64,000 nt of DNA from Panagrolaimus kolymaensis (taxonomy: Eukaryota; Nematoda; Chromadorea; Rhabditida; Panagrolaimidae): positions 310,001 to 374,000 of the forward strand of contig JAJQJQ010000006.1 of the NCBI GenBank assembly GCA_028622995.1, given 5' to 3'. The stretch's first letter is position 1. Each line of letters starts with the position of its first letter. A program made the translations under genes and the position numbers. Positions 12,250 through 24,580 of the stretch are shown one piece after another. The notes under the pieces were generated by a model that saw nothing but the letters and a program-made list of their open reading frames with translations, was not told the origin of the DNA and ran no database searches.

Positions 12250-15144
12250 TCATGAACAAGCTTTGTTAATGTTCCAAATAAACTTTTTTTTCTTTGATTG
12301 ATCACTGTTTACTTGTGTTGTTTTACTGTATTTTTTAGAGATTGGTAAGAAAAAAGAAATGATGTGAGTATGATGTATTATTGCTTACTCCACTCTTTGT
12401 TGGTAAACTTCACATGCATAACAACAATGACCTTATTTTGCAACACTTATGTATATTCTTGTGGAACAACAGCACCTTATAAGCTGCTAAAACTATTATA
12501 AAATCACTCTTTTATTCATCAATACTCGAAGCATATGAGTACTTACAATTGTCTTAGTTTACTATCTTCAAGCTTATCAATGATGTGAAAAGGTTTTCCC
12601 TTCCATGATACATCTTACAACGTAACAAAATAGTTTGTATCTCTTTGACCTTAGTTCGCAACTACAAACAGTGGCATGTAATTAAGGAATACATGCATTG
12701 AAATTTCTTTGATATGAGTAGCTAAATCTCTCAGTAATGTCAAAACTTAATTCCCAAAAGTTTTCCTTGAGTTACAGCCTTTCACGATATTGTTTTTTTT
12801 TTTTGCCATGGGGAAACTTTCACACATGAAGCAATGCGGTTGATTTGCTATTACAATGCCGTATGTTTTTCTAAGATTGCAACAACAGAAATTTTTCAGC
12901 TATCTTTGTTTTGCTTTTAGAAAACTTTACACGTGAAATAATGATGCTGATTTGTGATTACAACGAATACAAGCACTGGCTGAAGATTTTCAAAGAAAAT
13001 GATATAGTCAATGTTGCTCTTCTTTTTTCTCGATGCATTGTAAGAATTTTGTTGTAACAAGCTAAACATTCTTTCATTTCTTCGAAACTATCATTTTTCT
13101 TCTTCTGTAGTTGCATTTATTTATCTTTCATGTTTTTAATTTTATGTATTTGTTCGACGACAGGCCATCATTATTCATAAGCAGCAGCAGCAATGATAAA
13201 AAAAAAGTGATACATAGAAGAATCTTGAACATGGCAGCAGCAATAGGTTGATGGTTAGTTGGTCATTACAACAACAATGGCGTGATCGTTACTCTTTTTT
13301 CTTTTTTATAACCCATACCTTTGATGCTTGCTGTGCTTTGCTTTTTAATTTATTGCTAAATGAAAGGTTTTTATATTTTGAGAGAAATGAATTGTGCTGT
13401 TTCACATTAATCATTAAATTGTGTCTGCTTTGTCTGATGGATGCATTTTTGTAAAAAAGACACTATTTTTTTATGTAAAAAAAAGGTTGAGCTTGAGCAA
13501 TATCAAACGAGAAAAAAGGAAAGACAACTTTCAAAAATTTGTTCCAAAATAAAACCGGTTTTTTACATTCTTTTTTTTTGGAGGTTCTTCGCTATGGCTT
13601 TTTAGAGAGATAGGAAAGTGAGATGGACGACGTCCTAATAAAAAAACAAGTAAAACCAAATTTTCAAATTCAAAAAATAAAATTTGGAAGAAAAAGTATT
13701 CCCGCTTGAATTTAGTTAGTTGTTTTAGTTCCAAAAGAAGAAGGAGAAGGTTTATTTTGGGTTTTGTTTCCTCAAAAAAATAATGCTTTTTTAGGCCTCT
13801 TTTTTCTATTCTTGGACTTACTTGAAAGAGCATCAAAAAAAGTCTGACGATGGATGGAAGAGAGAAACAACATTCTTGTTTTTTTTTCGTTTTTGTGTTC
13901 CCCGCTGTTGTTGCAGCTTGCAATGACACGCAGCCTTGCACGTTTTCTAGAAAAGTCCAGTGAACACGCTTTTTTTGTTGTTCGCTCTCTCGCTTTTTTT
14001 TCTTCTTCTCTTCCATTTCCATTTCATCAACAAAATTGTTGTCACTTTTTTTATAATTCATTCTTCCTTCGTTCCTTCAAATTTGTTTTTTTTTTTGTTT
14101 CCACTGCATCGATGATGACGATACGTGTTCCTATGGATGCTTTTTTTCCATTCCATCCATTTCAAACTAAAATAAAAAAAATTATAGCCCAATGTTTCAT
14201 TGTTTTTGTTTCACTTTCACTTCAAAAAGTGGCTGTCATTTTCTTTCTTTCCCTCCATTTTTTCTCGTTTTTGGTTCATCGCTGACACTTTTGTGTTGCT
14301 TGCTTTTTGGTTTAGTTCGTCTTCCTCTTTCCCGGGTGTCCAACTAAATATAACAAAAACCACATAGTTGGAAAACCTTCGCAAAAGTTCTTTTTTTGAC
14401 ATTATCATCTCGAAGGAAATAAACAAGCGTGATTTCTAACATTTACGTAATTATTTGCACGTGAAATTATTTTTGATCATTGCAAACTTTTCAATTTCGT
14501 AATAAACTATTTTTGTTTGCACAAAATTTATAACTGACGTATTTTTGAGTGATTCAGCAACTTAGCCATGGTCTTTCTTTTTTGCTTTTGCAACGTAGTT
14601 TAGTTTATTGCCCACTTGATTTCATTCTTTTTGAACATTAATATTCCATCAATTAGGGATAATTTATGTGTGATTTTCTGGCCTACAATGTTTCCATGGT
14701 TCTTTAGTTCATTTTGATGGAAAATTGCTAAGTGTTTAGTTTGCTTTATTTAACTTTTTATTTCCCATTTTTGTCCATTTTTTGTTGCCTATTTGCAACA
14801 TTTCACGCTTTTTTACCTTTAACCTTTATTTTTTGTTCGCGTTAATTGGTTTTATTAGTCGTGAATTACCTACTGATAGCACTTTTCCTTCTAGTTAATA
14901 GTAATTTTTTCTCCCATTCGTGCTTTGTTGGTAAACAAGTTCCAATCGTTCACTTTCACTGATAAGATTATTGAGACTAATTATGTGAAGCATTCTGACA
15001 TTATTCACCACCTTTATTTGTCTCTTTTTTGTTTCGTTCGTGGGCGTGTCGCGACTGGTCAACAGTGTAGTCGTTTTTTGCTTTTATAATCATTTGTATT
15101 CATTTTAGTTTTGATTCTACATTCTCATCTCTCTCATCATCAAA
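12250..15144. other. Gene-free intergenic region
   Basis: About 2.9 kb with no supported exon. It is pyrimidine-rich on the plus strand between 13.5 and 14.4 kb; the open frames there on both strands are homopolymer-rich (Lys/Glu or Phe/Leu runs) and lack family features. It probably holds upstream regulatory DNA of the fatty-acid-binding-protein gene. The AAACTG motif is essentially absent, in contrast to the region to the left. Confidence 0.5.
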
Positions 15145-15765
15145 ATGGCTCAAGAATTTGCTGGCAAATGGGACTTCGTCGAATCTGATAACTTTGATGG
15201 CTATATGAAAGCTGCTGGTGTTGGAATGATCACCCGTAAAGTTGCAAACAACTTGAAACCTCAACTTGTTTTCGAAGTCAATGGCGATCATTGGGTCATG
15301 AAGACTTTATCAACCTTCAAGAACACCACCGTTGAATTTGATCTTGGTAAAGAATTTGAAGAAATTACTGGTGATGGTCGTAAAGTTATGGTGAGTACTT
15401 TTTTTTGAAGTTAATAGCTTTGAACGTAAGATGAGATTAAGCCGCTTAGTTCGTCATTTTGTATCTTTGTTAGTTTTGAGCATTTGTTACGTTAAAACTT
15501 CGGTTTTTTCGAACTTTCATAATTTCTTTTGTTAAAAATAAAGACTCTATTGCTTGTCGTCATAATAAACCATATTTTCATAACTAATGTTCCATTTTTT
15601 CAGAGCACTTTCAACCTTGAAAATGGCAAACTTCATCAAATCCAAAAAGGTACTGATGGCGCAAAGGACTCAACTTTCGATCGGTACATTCAAGATGGCA
15701 AATTGATCATTGATATGGAATGTGATGGAGTTAAAGCTCGTCGTGTTTATCAACGTGCCCAATAA
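15145..15765 (+). CDS. Intracellular fatty-acid-binding protein (FABP, LBP family)
   Basis: Two exons, 15145-15390 and 15604-15765, joined in phase 0 (GTGAGT donor, TTTTTTCAG acceptor), giving 135 residues, the normal FABP length. The start EFAGKWDFVESDNFDGYMKA matches the first beta strand and helix I of the FABP fold. The interior shows the beta-barrel signature (LVFEVNGDHWVMKTLSTFKN, then DLGKEFEEITGDGRKVM). The end CDGVKARRVYQRA carries the conserved Arg-x-Tyr that binds the fatty-acid carboxylate. There is no signal peptide, so it resembles the cytosolic C. elegans LBP proteins rather than the secreted ones. Likely role: cytosolic binding and transport of fatty acids. Poly(A) signal at 15909-15914. 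The nearby ETF-QO gene also belongs to fatty-acid metabolism, but nothing shows co-regulation. Confidence 0.95.
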
Positions 15766-16231
15766 GAACATCAGAAAGAAGGAGCAGCTATGGATAGCTT
15801 TCGCATATCACTTCATTTATCATTTGATAACTTCTCTCCTATTTTCTCTCTTTGTCATAATTGCTTAATTTTATTTATTATATTTATATTGTTCATGTAA
15901 AAGGTTAAAATAAATTTGTTACATTATTTGCTTGTTTTGGTACTTGTTTTTTTGATTGGGAAAACTTTTTGATGGATTTTTTGTTGCCATCGAGAGGTAC
16001 AAAAATGAGTTTCGTTTTTTATGTTCAGGTTGATTCACACAAAAAACATAGCAGCATAAGCAATTCGACCAGTTTGAGAATTTTGTTTGAACGTATCATG
16101 CAAATTTTGAAAATGCCGCGCTAACATTCATTCTCATCACGTTTTTTGCATGCTTCATTCCCATTTTTAGGCGAGCAAACATTTTCTTTTCTTCATTTTT
16201 TCATTCTCTCAGTCTTTACATTTTCAAGACG
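15766..16231. other. Intergenic region between FABP and ETF-QO genes
   Basis: It contains the FABP 3' UTR with AATAAA at 15909-15914, then AT-rich sequence and a pyrimidine-rich stretch just before the ETF-QO start. No further feature is recognised. Confidence 0.5.
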
Positions 16232-18259
16232 ATGAAGTTGACGGCTAAACAATTTCTTCAAACATCTCGTATTTGTCATCATGTTGTTAATGGAAAATGG
16301 ACAACAACACATTATACTCAAAAGTGTCGAAGAAAGGATGAACGATGGAAGAATGTGGATATGTCTCGTGCTTCTGAAGAATATGATGTTGTTATTATTG
16401 GTGGTGGTCCTGCTGGTTTATCTGCTGCTATTCGATTGAAGCAACTTGCTAATGAACACAATAAAGGTATGTTAGCTTTTGAATTTTACAGCGCAACAAA
16501 GAGTTTATGCTTGTTATCTCTGTGCTTATGACTAATGTGTTTCTTGTTTCAGAAGTCAAAGTTTGTTTGGTTGAGAAAGCTCCTGAATTAGGTGCTCATA
16601 CTTTTTCTGGTGCTATTATTCAAACTGATGGTCTTGATAAATTGATTCCAAACTGGCGAGAACAAGAATCACCTATCTTTCAAAAAGTCACTGTATGTTT
16701 TTGTTTAACTGATGCTTCTTATCCTTCTTTACCAACTTGTTTTTCAGTCAGAAAAGATTTACATTATGACATCCAAAGGTCGCATTCCTGTTCCAATGTT
16801 CCCATTGCTTCCTTTGTATAACAAAGGCAATTATGTTGTTCGTCTTGGTCATGTTGTTAAATGGCTTGGTGAAAAAGCAGAAGAGCTTGGAGTTGAAATA
16901 TTTCCTGGTTATGCTGGACAAGAAATTCTTTATGATGAAAATGGAGCTGTTAAAGGTATTGCAACAAATGATGTTGGAATAAACAAAGATGGTTCACCAA
17001 AAGATAGCTTTCAACGTGGAATGGAACTTCATGCAAAATGTACCATCTTTGCTGAAGGTTGTCGTGGACATCTTACTAAACAAATTATTAACAAATTTGG
17101 ACTTGAAACTCATCCCATGTCTTATGGTATTGGATTCAAAGAACTATGGGAAGTTGAACCATCTAAGCATCAACCTGGTTATGTTGAACATTCACTTGGA
17201 TGGCCATTGGTGAGTCTTGTTTTGTCATCATTGCTTTTATTGGTTTTTATTTTCAGACTTATGACCATTATGGAGGCGCATTCATCTATCATATCGAAGA
17301 CAAAGGACAACCTCTTGTTGCTATTGGACATATTTCAGCTCTTGATTACAAAAATCCTTATTTCAATCCATTCAAAGAATTTCAAAAGTACAAAACTCAT
17401 CCAATGGTTTCTCAACTTCTTGAAGGTGGAACTCGTATATCTTATGGTGCTCGAGCTATCAATGAAGGAGGATTTCAAACCATTCCAAAACTATCATTTC
17501 CTGGTGGATGTCTCGTTGGTTGTGCTGCAAGCACTTTGAATGTCGCAAAACTCAAAGGAACTCATCCAGCTATGATTAGTGCTCAAATTGCTGCAGAAAG
17601 TATCTTTCCTGAACTTGAAACTTCTCAACGTTTAACTCCTGAAAATTATCAAAAGAATTTTGAAAGCTCTCATCTTTACAAAGAATTGAAGAAATCACGA
17701 AATGTTCGTCCATCATTCAATTCAAAACTTGGATATTATGGTGGTTTACTTTATACTGGATTATTCTATGTTTTTGGTCGAGGTATTGAACCATGGACTT
17801 TGCATCATGGTAAACCAGATAATGAAAAGCTTGAACCTAAAGAAAATCATCATCACAAAGAAATTGAATATCCCAAACCTGATGGAAAGATTACGTTTGA
17901 TTTGCTTAGTTCTGTTGCTCTTACTGGTACCAATCATGAAGAAAATCAACCTTCACATTTAACTCTTAAAAATGATGATGTTCCAGAAGAAGTTAATTTG
18001 AAGGAATATGATGGTCCTGAATCACGATTTTGTCCTGCAGGTTTGTGACTTTCTTCAACTTTTTGATAGCACTGTTAATTTGTGGTTTTTAGGCGTTTAT
18101 GAATTTGTTCCAAAAAATGAAAACTCCAATGAACTTCGCTTACAAATCAATGCTCAAAATTGTATTCATTGTAAAACCTGTGATATCAAAGATCCAACTC
18201 AAAATATCAATTGGGTTGCTCCTGAAGGTGGTGGTGGACCTAAATATGATGGATGTTAA
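16232..18259 (+). CDS. let-721: Electron-transfer flavoprotein-ubiquinone oxidoreductase (ETF-QO)
   Basis: Five exons: 16232-16466, 16553-16692, 16748-17209, 17257-18040, 18093-18259, giving 595 residues (human ETFDH 617). A basic, Ser/Thr-containing N-terminus of about 45 residues fits a mitochondrial presequence. The FAD-binding dinucleotide fold starts at [16 protein letters not shown] (GGGPAG at 57-62), followed by [15 protein letters not shown]. The long central part contains the [10 protein letters not shown] and YGGAFIYH segments typical of ETF-QO. The C-terminal 4Fe-4S ligands are Cys538, Cys564, Cys567 and Cys570 (RFCPAG, then NCIHCKTCD). Role: an inner mitochondrial membrane protein passing electrons from acyl-CoA dehydrogenases via ETF to ubiquinone. 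The symbol is that of the C. elegans orthologue. AATAAA lies at 18416-18421. All introns are short and lack the AAACTG array. Confidence 0.97.
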
Positions 18260-19360
18260 TTTCTACAGCTGCATATGCTTTATTGTCGTCTCCTCTTTGG
18301 TATCTAATCTAGTATCTCATATGTATTTTGTGTAAAAATTTTTGTATTGTATGTAATCCTAGCTATTTATTTTGATGATTGTAATTTTTTTTGTATGTAA
18401 ATGAAAAATAATTTAAATAAATTGTGATACTTTTTTTGTTGATGTTTTGGTGGTTCTAGTTTTTGATTGTTATTATTATTTTGTTTTTTTTGAATAGCCA
18501 TAGGGAAGAGAATAGAGGAGGGACACTTGAACATTGGCGTGAAAAAGTCAATCATCCATCGAAAATGAAAAAAAGGAAAAGGAAAAAAATGCATCGTTAG
18601 TTTTGAATTGGATTGGATTGGATGAAGGAAGGAAGAATCCTGTTTTGACGCATGCAAAACTAACTAACTTTTTTTCTCTCACTCATTTTGATTTTCAAGT
18701 GAGGCGCAGGAACAAAAAACGGAGAAAACCGATAAAACAAAATTGGCTTTTTTTCGACTACCTAACTTTTTGCTTTATTTTGTTTTGACGATTATTTAAT
18801 TTTTTTTTTTGAATGGCTTGAATCAATTTTATTATATTTTGATTGAACTTTCAAGGTTGAACATCAGCAGCTTTGTTGAAATTTCTGGTTAATTTTTAAA
18901 AGTGTATTTTGATGATTGGAATGGAAGTAAGTCTTGCATTTTTTTGTTTGGTTAGTATTTGGCGTTTACTAAAAACCGGGAATCAGATAATCATTTTTTC
19001 TTACTGTGATTCAAGAAAGCCATTAGTTAACCTTTTTTGCATTTTTTAATAGTTATTTTCAAACATTGGCAAAGCTTATTCGTGTACCTTATTATTTATT
19101 TTGGATGCAGCAAATAACAAAGTGAAGCAAGCTACCCTTCCTTTTTAAATTTTTTCTCTAACTTTTATTCGATTTTTTTTTGAATGGCTTGACTTGTTTT
19201 AAGCCGAAGTCTTTTGGTGTTCCAAAAAAGTGATTTAGAGAAAGCAAAAAAAAAACGTTAAACAACAAGGGATTTTACGTTTATTTTTAAAAAAAATCTA
19301 ACTTTTTAATATTCTAACTTCCTTTTTTATTGCTCTCTTGAAGCTCATCTAATTTTTCAG
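18260..19360. other. Intergenic region between ETF-QO and the PLB-like gene
   Basis: It holds the ETF-QO 3' end, then AT-rich sequence. The first exon of the PLB-like gene should lie here: its second exon opens at 19361 in phase 1. I could not place that exon with confidence; an ATG with a GTAAGT near 18921-18932 is out of phase with 19361. Confidence 0.4.
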
Positions 19361-21538
19361 TGATATTCATTTTAATTCTTTATTTGGTTTTTCCTTTTTT
19401 CATTGATGGCAAGAAATCATCCAAACATCAACAGCAACAACAACATTTGCCACTTGAACCCGATCCTTTATTGGAAGCTTGGAATGATTTCGCGGAATTA
19501 CAAAAACTTCAAAGTGTTGAAGTTAATCGAGATTTCCCCGTCGATGATCGCCTTTATTCCAGTCTCAAAAAATGTGGACACTTTAATGTTTTGGGAAATC
19601 GAATGAGTGAAAACTTACAACCATCCAATATTGAAATATATTCTGAAATTGGACATTTAACAACTTTTTGCCGCGTGGATTTAACTTTATCTTCACAAAT
19701 ATCAAATTTAACTAATTTAAATATGCATGAAATTATTGGAATTTTTAAGAAAAATTGTTTGGAATCCATGCAAATTAAATCCAATAATCCTACCATTCCT
19801 AAAATTTTAGCGGTGATGGGTGCAAATTTGAGAGTAATCGAAAGCAATGTGGTTCATAAAAATTTAGCTTCATGGACTAAAAGTATCATACATATGATAG
19901 AAAAAATAGATAATTATCATCATAAATGGAAATTTATTGTTATTGCACCCAGTGTATTTGTAAGTATGTTACGGCTATCAAAAAAAAAAAAACAGGGAAT
20001 AAATGTGTGAATGAAAAAAAATCTAAGAATAGCTGCTTGCTTGTTTTCGAAGAGAAAAAAAAAGTGTTACGGTTATTTTTTTTAAAGATTTATGTTAGTA
20101 AATTTTATTTTTTGAATAGTTTTTTTTAGCGAAAAAAATAAATTCATAGGTTTGCTAAATTTTCTAATTCTTGGCGGATGAAAGTCAACAGAATCTCGAG
20201 TCCGAAAAAGCGATACGGTAGCTTGCTTACTCGATAGCCATGTTATTAGTTAACCATTTTTTTATTGTTTCAGTTTTTGAAAAGATTAATTATAAAATAA
20301 ATTTAATAAAAATAATAAAATTATTTTATTTTAGGACATTGATATCGGCTCCCATACCCATCACATAGCTCACAGAGTTTTGCAAAGCATTCAACTCATA
20401 AATCATCGACTTCCATTCAATACTTTAATAATAATAATTCGAAATTCAAAATTAACTTTTTGGAAGCATTTAGCTGATCATTATACGTTTTGTCAAAAAA
20501 TACATTTAATGTGGCAAACTCATGAAGGTAAAAATGAAGATGTTTGGAATGTTGTAAGTCTTTTTTCATGTTTTTTTAGAAAAAAATACAAAAATAATTT
20601 TTTAAAGTTATAATAAAATTTTTTTTAGTTGGAAGAAAGAATAAAAAAGAATTTTCAATCTGAACATTTTTATACTCATATTATGCCATTGATTGAAGAA
20701 ACTCGACCAATAAAAGAAGGAAAAACGTAAGGCATTTTTTGTTTCGATGCTTTCAAAAATAAGACATTTTTGAAAGCAAAAATTTTGGAAGGATTTTTTA
20801 TGATTTTTTTTCAAACATTCTGAAAGCTATGTTGTTGCTGGAGTTGAATGAAACTTTTGCCTCAAACAGTATTTTTTTAACAAAAATTAAATGTTTCCGT
20901 GGTGAAATCCAAAATTGTTTATAGACTTTTTATTTTCAAAGAACATTATTTAAAAAACAAAAAAAATTTCTAAAATTTTTTTTAAAATAATGAAACTACA
21001 CTTTTTTCAATTTTTTTGTATTTTGAAGCAAAATTTTAATATTCTGGAAAAACTACCAGATTTTTTTTTCTCGGTTTTCAATGAATTTAAACATAGGGTT
21101 CATGAAAAGAAGCTCCTAAAAAATAAATATGCATAATTTCAGCTATGACATTTCTCCAATAAGTCCAGATTGTGTTCATTTTTCTAATCGAGGCCTTTCA
21201 CTTCTTCATATTTCAATTTGGAATTGGTTGGTTCAACCTGCGAGACAAATCGAATGGACGCCTCTCGTTCGACCTTTGTATTGTCCAAGGCCGGGATGTC
21301 CATTCTTTGTTACCAAAACAAATACATATTTTTGTCCTCAAACTAAGCGAAAAGATCCTCAGGTAAATATTGTACATTTATTTTATTAAGTTAATTTTTT
21401 TGTTTGTTTTGATACTCTTTAAAAAAAATTTTTTTGTAGGAAAAATCTAATGATTTTACGGATGTTTTAATTCTTGGAATGTTATTATTAACTATAATTT
21501 TATATAGTTTATTACTTGTATATATTGCTTTTTATTAA
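19361..21538 (+). CDS. Phospholipase B-like membrane protein, probable pseudoenzyme (5' end missing)
   Basis: Supported exons: 19361-19959, 20335-20553, 20629-20726, 21143-21362, 21440-21538, all in phase. The start is not resolved; the first supported exon opens after TTTTTCAG with a hydrophobic stretch (IFILILYLVFPFFIDG) that looks like a signal peptide, so only a few upstream codons are missing. Order and motifs match nematode and animal phospholipase B (GDSL lipase fold): the KILAVMG block, and SPDCVHFSNRGLSLL, which carries the block V Asp-x-x-His. A C-terminal hydrophobic anchor (LILGMLLLTIILYSLLLVYI) ends the protein, as in membrane PLB1. The usual GDS nucleophile position reads GAN, and the GxND block reads RNSK, so hydrolase activity is unlikely. 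An ectoprotein with retained fold but lost catalysis is the best reading. Confidence 0.8.
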
Positions 21539-23776
21539 ATAAATACCATAAAAAATAAATAATAAAATGAAATTGTAATTTATGAAACAAAACACATTAA
21601 CCAAAAATTAATTATATATGTACCTTATTTTTTTAAAACGTTTATAAAAATTTTAGCTGCTTACTAATTATTAAAATTATTATTACTTTTCATTGCCATT
21701 CTTCTCCTTCATAAATATCTAATAATGATTTCTTCAAGAAACAGTTAATTTCTAACAACAAATTTACTAAATATTTTGTAATTTTTTTTAAACAATAAAA
21801 TTTTGCTTTATTAATTTTGGCAATAAGAAAAACGCAGTAAAGCAGCAATGAACAAAAAATATAAAAATTTGCTTGAAAAAAGAAAAAAAGAATAATGAAA
21901 AAATTTTAAATATTCAAAAGTTAAAAAAAGTTAAACCAAAAAATGGCTAAACGAACATTTAATAGAAAATTAAAAAAAAAGGAAAAATATTAAGTTTTTT
22001 ATGGCTTTTTTTAGCGCCAACACATAACAAAATTTTCGCGTCTTGGGTTGATCCTTTTTTTTGTGCTTACATTAAGAAAAGGAAGTAGGCATTCAAAAAA
22101 TCGATATGTTTTAAAAAGAAAAAGTTACTATTTTTTAATATTTTTTTGAATGATGTAAAAAATATATTTACAAATTCTTTTTTTTATTTTCTTTTGCAAG
22201 TTGAAGTTTGAGATATTTCTTTCTTTTATTTTATCTGAAGAATGCAGACAGCTTTTTGCTCGTTTGAATTTAATTTTAATGGCTAAAGTCAAGCTAGTAA
22301 TTACTGAAATAACATTCATTTTCAAGTGCTTGGATAATGAGTAAAAAAATTTTCTATCAAAAATTTTTTTAAAACTAAAATAGCAAAAAAAAAATTGTTC
22401 AACATTTTTAAATATTCATTAATAAAACCATAAAAAAAATAAATTTAGTTTAAAATATTCAAAAAGTAATTTAATTGTACAAAAAAAATTTAATAAAAAA
22501 ATGACGCTTTATTTTTTTGCATCTTCGAAAACAAATAATATACCCTTTCTTTTTGTTGGGCTATTACGTTTTTTTTCTGTGCGCACGATAAACGCATAAA
22601 GCTCTTTGGAACATTGCCTATTTTTCTGAATTTTTTTTTGCGCTCTCTGAAAACAACAAGCAACACATCCGCGTAAAAAATCGATAAGTTTTTTAATTAA
22701 ACTATCATTTCAATTTGCTCTTTGTGATTTTTGAATGAAAGGAAAAAAAGATGCGAAGGCAAAATTTTGCTTTCAAAAAAACTGTCAAAATGGATAAGAA
22801 AATTTGTAATTATTAAATTCAAAGAATTGTTAAAACTGTGACGAAATTTTGGAAAAAAATTATGAAAAGCAATTAAAAATAATGTAAATGAAAAAAGAAA
22901 TATGTTTTTAGAATTTTTGAAAAAGTTTGTATTTCATCCATTTATTTTAATTAAATTTAATGTTGTTGTATGTTTGCAAACAATATAATTTAAAATAATT
23001 CGTATTGATCGATATCAAATAATTTTTCAACAATATTACAAATAAGAAAACCCAATTTTCATTTTCTTTAATACTTTTTGCAATTCATGTGTCAATCGCT
23101 AATCAAAAACCTCTAATAATTTTGCGTTCCTTTTCACATAAGATTGACGGCTGTTTTTCCTAAAGTTATTTTACAAAACCGAAAAAGAAAAATTAAACTT
23201 AAAAATATTCAAAAAATAAAATAAAACACTTTTTTTTTAATTTTTTACACTTTTTTCAAGCGCTAAAAGATAAACAAAAACAAAACAAAATTTCTTTTTG
23301 TCTTTTGCTATGATTTTTTTTTTCGCTCTAAAATGTTATAAGGGCTGGGTTTTAAAAAAATGTGTACATCTGTTTGATTTTTTAATTCCTTAAAAAAGCC
23401 ATAACTTTTTCTTGGTCAAATCGATTTCTTTGCCCAAATATGAAATCGAAGCAAAAATGGCGTCATGTTATTTGCCCTTTAATTGGCTTATCCAAATAAA
23501 TCACAAAAACAAAAACAAAAAAAGCATAATTTTTTGTTTTATTTTTGTAGTCTTATCAACAAAAAATGATGGCAGTAAAAAATTTTTATTAGAACAAACA
23601 ACAACAACAAAAAAACAATAAAGAAGCTCGCTCGGTTGTTAAAAACATTCTCAGTTTTTGATACAAAAAAATTAAAACATTAATCGATTTTTAATTTGCT
23701 CAGAATTTTTACTTTTTTAATTTTTATTTAATTTTTAAGATGCTTTTTAGAAATCATTCTGAAATCCGAACGAATT
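21539..23776. other. Gene-free intergenic region
   Basis: About 2.2 kb of very AT-rich DNA between the PLB-like gene and the gag-like ORF. Only two AAAACTG-type motifs (near 22779 and 22831) are seen, about what random AT-rich DNA might give. No exon, RNA gene or element is recognised. Confidence 0.5.
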
Positions 23777-24319
23777 ATGTCAAATTTCCTCGATTTTTTA
23801 TCTGAAACCAATAATATTTCTGAAGGAGCTCATTGTTGCCTTGAACGAATGCATATATTTAATTTAAGTTCTGAAGATGCTCATAGTATTAATTTGCATA
23901 TTTCAAGCGTGATTGAAACTTTAAATAAACTTCTTCAAATTATTGCTAATCCACCTTCGGATTTCAAAGATAAAGAAAACTTTAAAATTTTATGCGAAGA
24001 AAAACGATTTATTCTTATGGACGCTTTAATGCTTCTAAAAGAATATAAAAATTCGTATGAAAATCGATGCAAAGAAGCAAGAAAAATGGCAAAATATATT
24101 CCAATTTTTGATGGAACAAAAACCCTTTTTGATTGGAAAGAATTTTGGGATCGATTTCAATTTTATGTTGGGAATTCACCTTTAAAAAGCTATGAAAAAT
24201 TTGATATTTTATGCAAACATTTGGATGGAAAACCAAAGGAAAGTATTTCTCATTTGGCTTTTAAAGATGATGAATCATATGATCAAGCTGTCAAGTTGCT
24301 AACGAATTTAAAACTTTAA
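23777..24319 (+). CDS. Solitary DUF1759 (Bel/Pao gag-like) protein
   Basis: An intact single-exon ORF of 180 residues. The N-terminal about 100 residues are helical and Cys-poor without a recognised domain. Residues about 108-178 match the DUF1759 segment of Bel/Pao-type retroelement polyproteins: YIPIFDGTKTLFDWKEFWDR, then SYEKFDILCKHLDGKPKESI and a closing YDQAVKLL. In complete elements this region sits in gag, ahead of peptidase and reverse transcriptase. Here no peptidase, reverse transcriptase, integrase or LTR was found on either side, and the ORF ends cleanly. It could be a decayed element whose gag stayed open by chance, or a domesticated gag gene. The TTTTTTATCT-type upstream sequence gives no clear promoter. 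Confidence 0.7.
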   Translation: MSNFLDFLSETNNISEGAHCCLERMHIFNLSSEDAHSINLHISSVIETLNKLLQIIANPPSDFKDKENFKILCEEKRFILMDALMLLKEYKNSYENRCKEARKMAKYIPIFDGTKTLFDWKEFWDRFQFYVGNSPLKSYEKFDILCKHLDGKPKESISHLAFKDDESYDQAVKLLTNLKL

Positions 24320-24580
24320 AAAATATATTTTTGTTGAAGCATTTTGTAATTTCTAGAAACTTATTTTCAATAAATATGACAAATTTTTATTTTATTTTTG
24401 TATGCATTTTCGCCTGACAAGAATATCCATAAAAAAACGTTATTATAAAGTGATAGATTTGTAATCAAATTAAAATTATCTTTATGAGAAAATAATACTT
24501 GCTTCGAAGCTTAGAAAATTAAATAAATAAAATGAATTGAATTGTGTACAATTTAATAATTTTTTTAAGAGATAAGATTT

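Noticed and set aside
13531..14061. A 176-codon open frame on the minus strand (and a 143-codon one on plus at 13854-14285)
   Set aside because: Both are made of Lys/Glu or Phe/Ser/Leu runs from purine/pyrimidine tracts, overlap each other, and show no domain, signal or splice support.
19360..19362. GTG as the start codon of the PLB-like gene
   Set aside because: The G belongs to a TTTTTCAG acceptor; the true start must be in an upstream exon.
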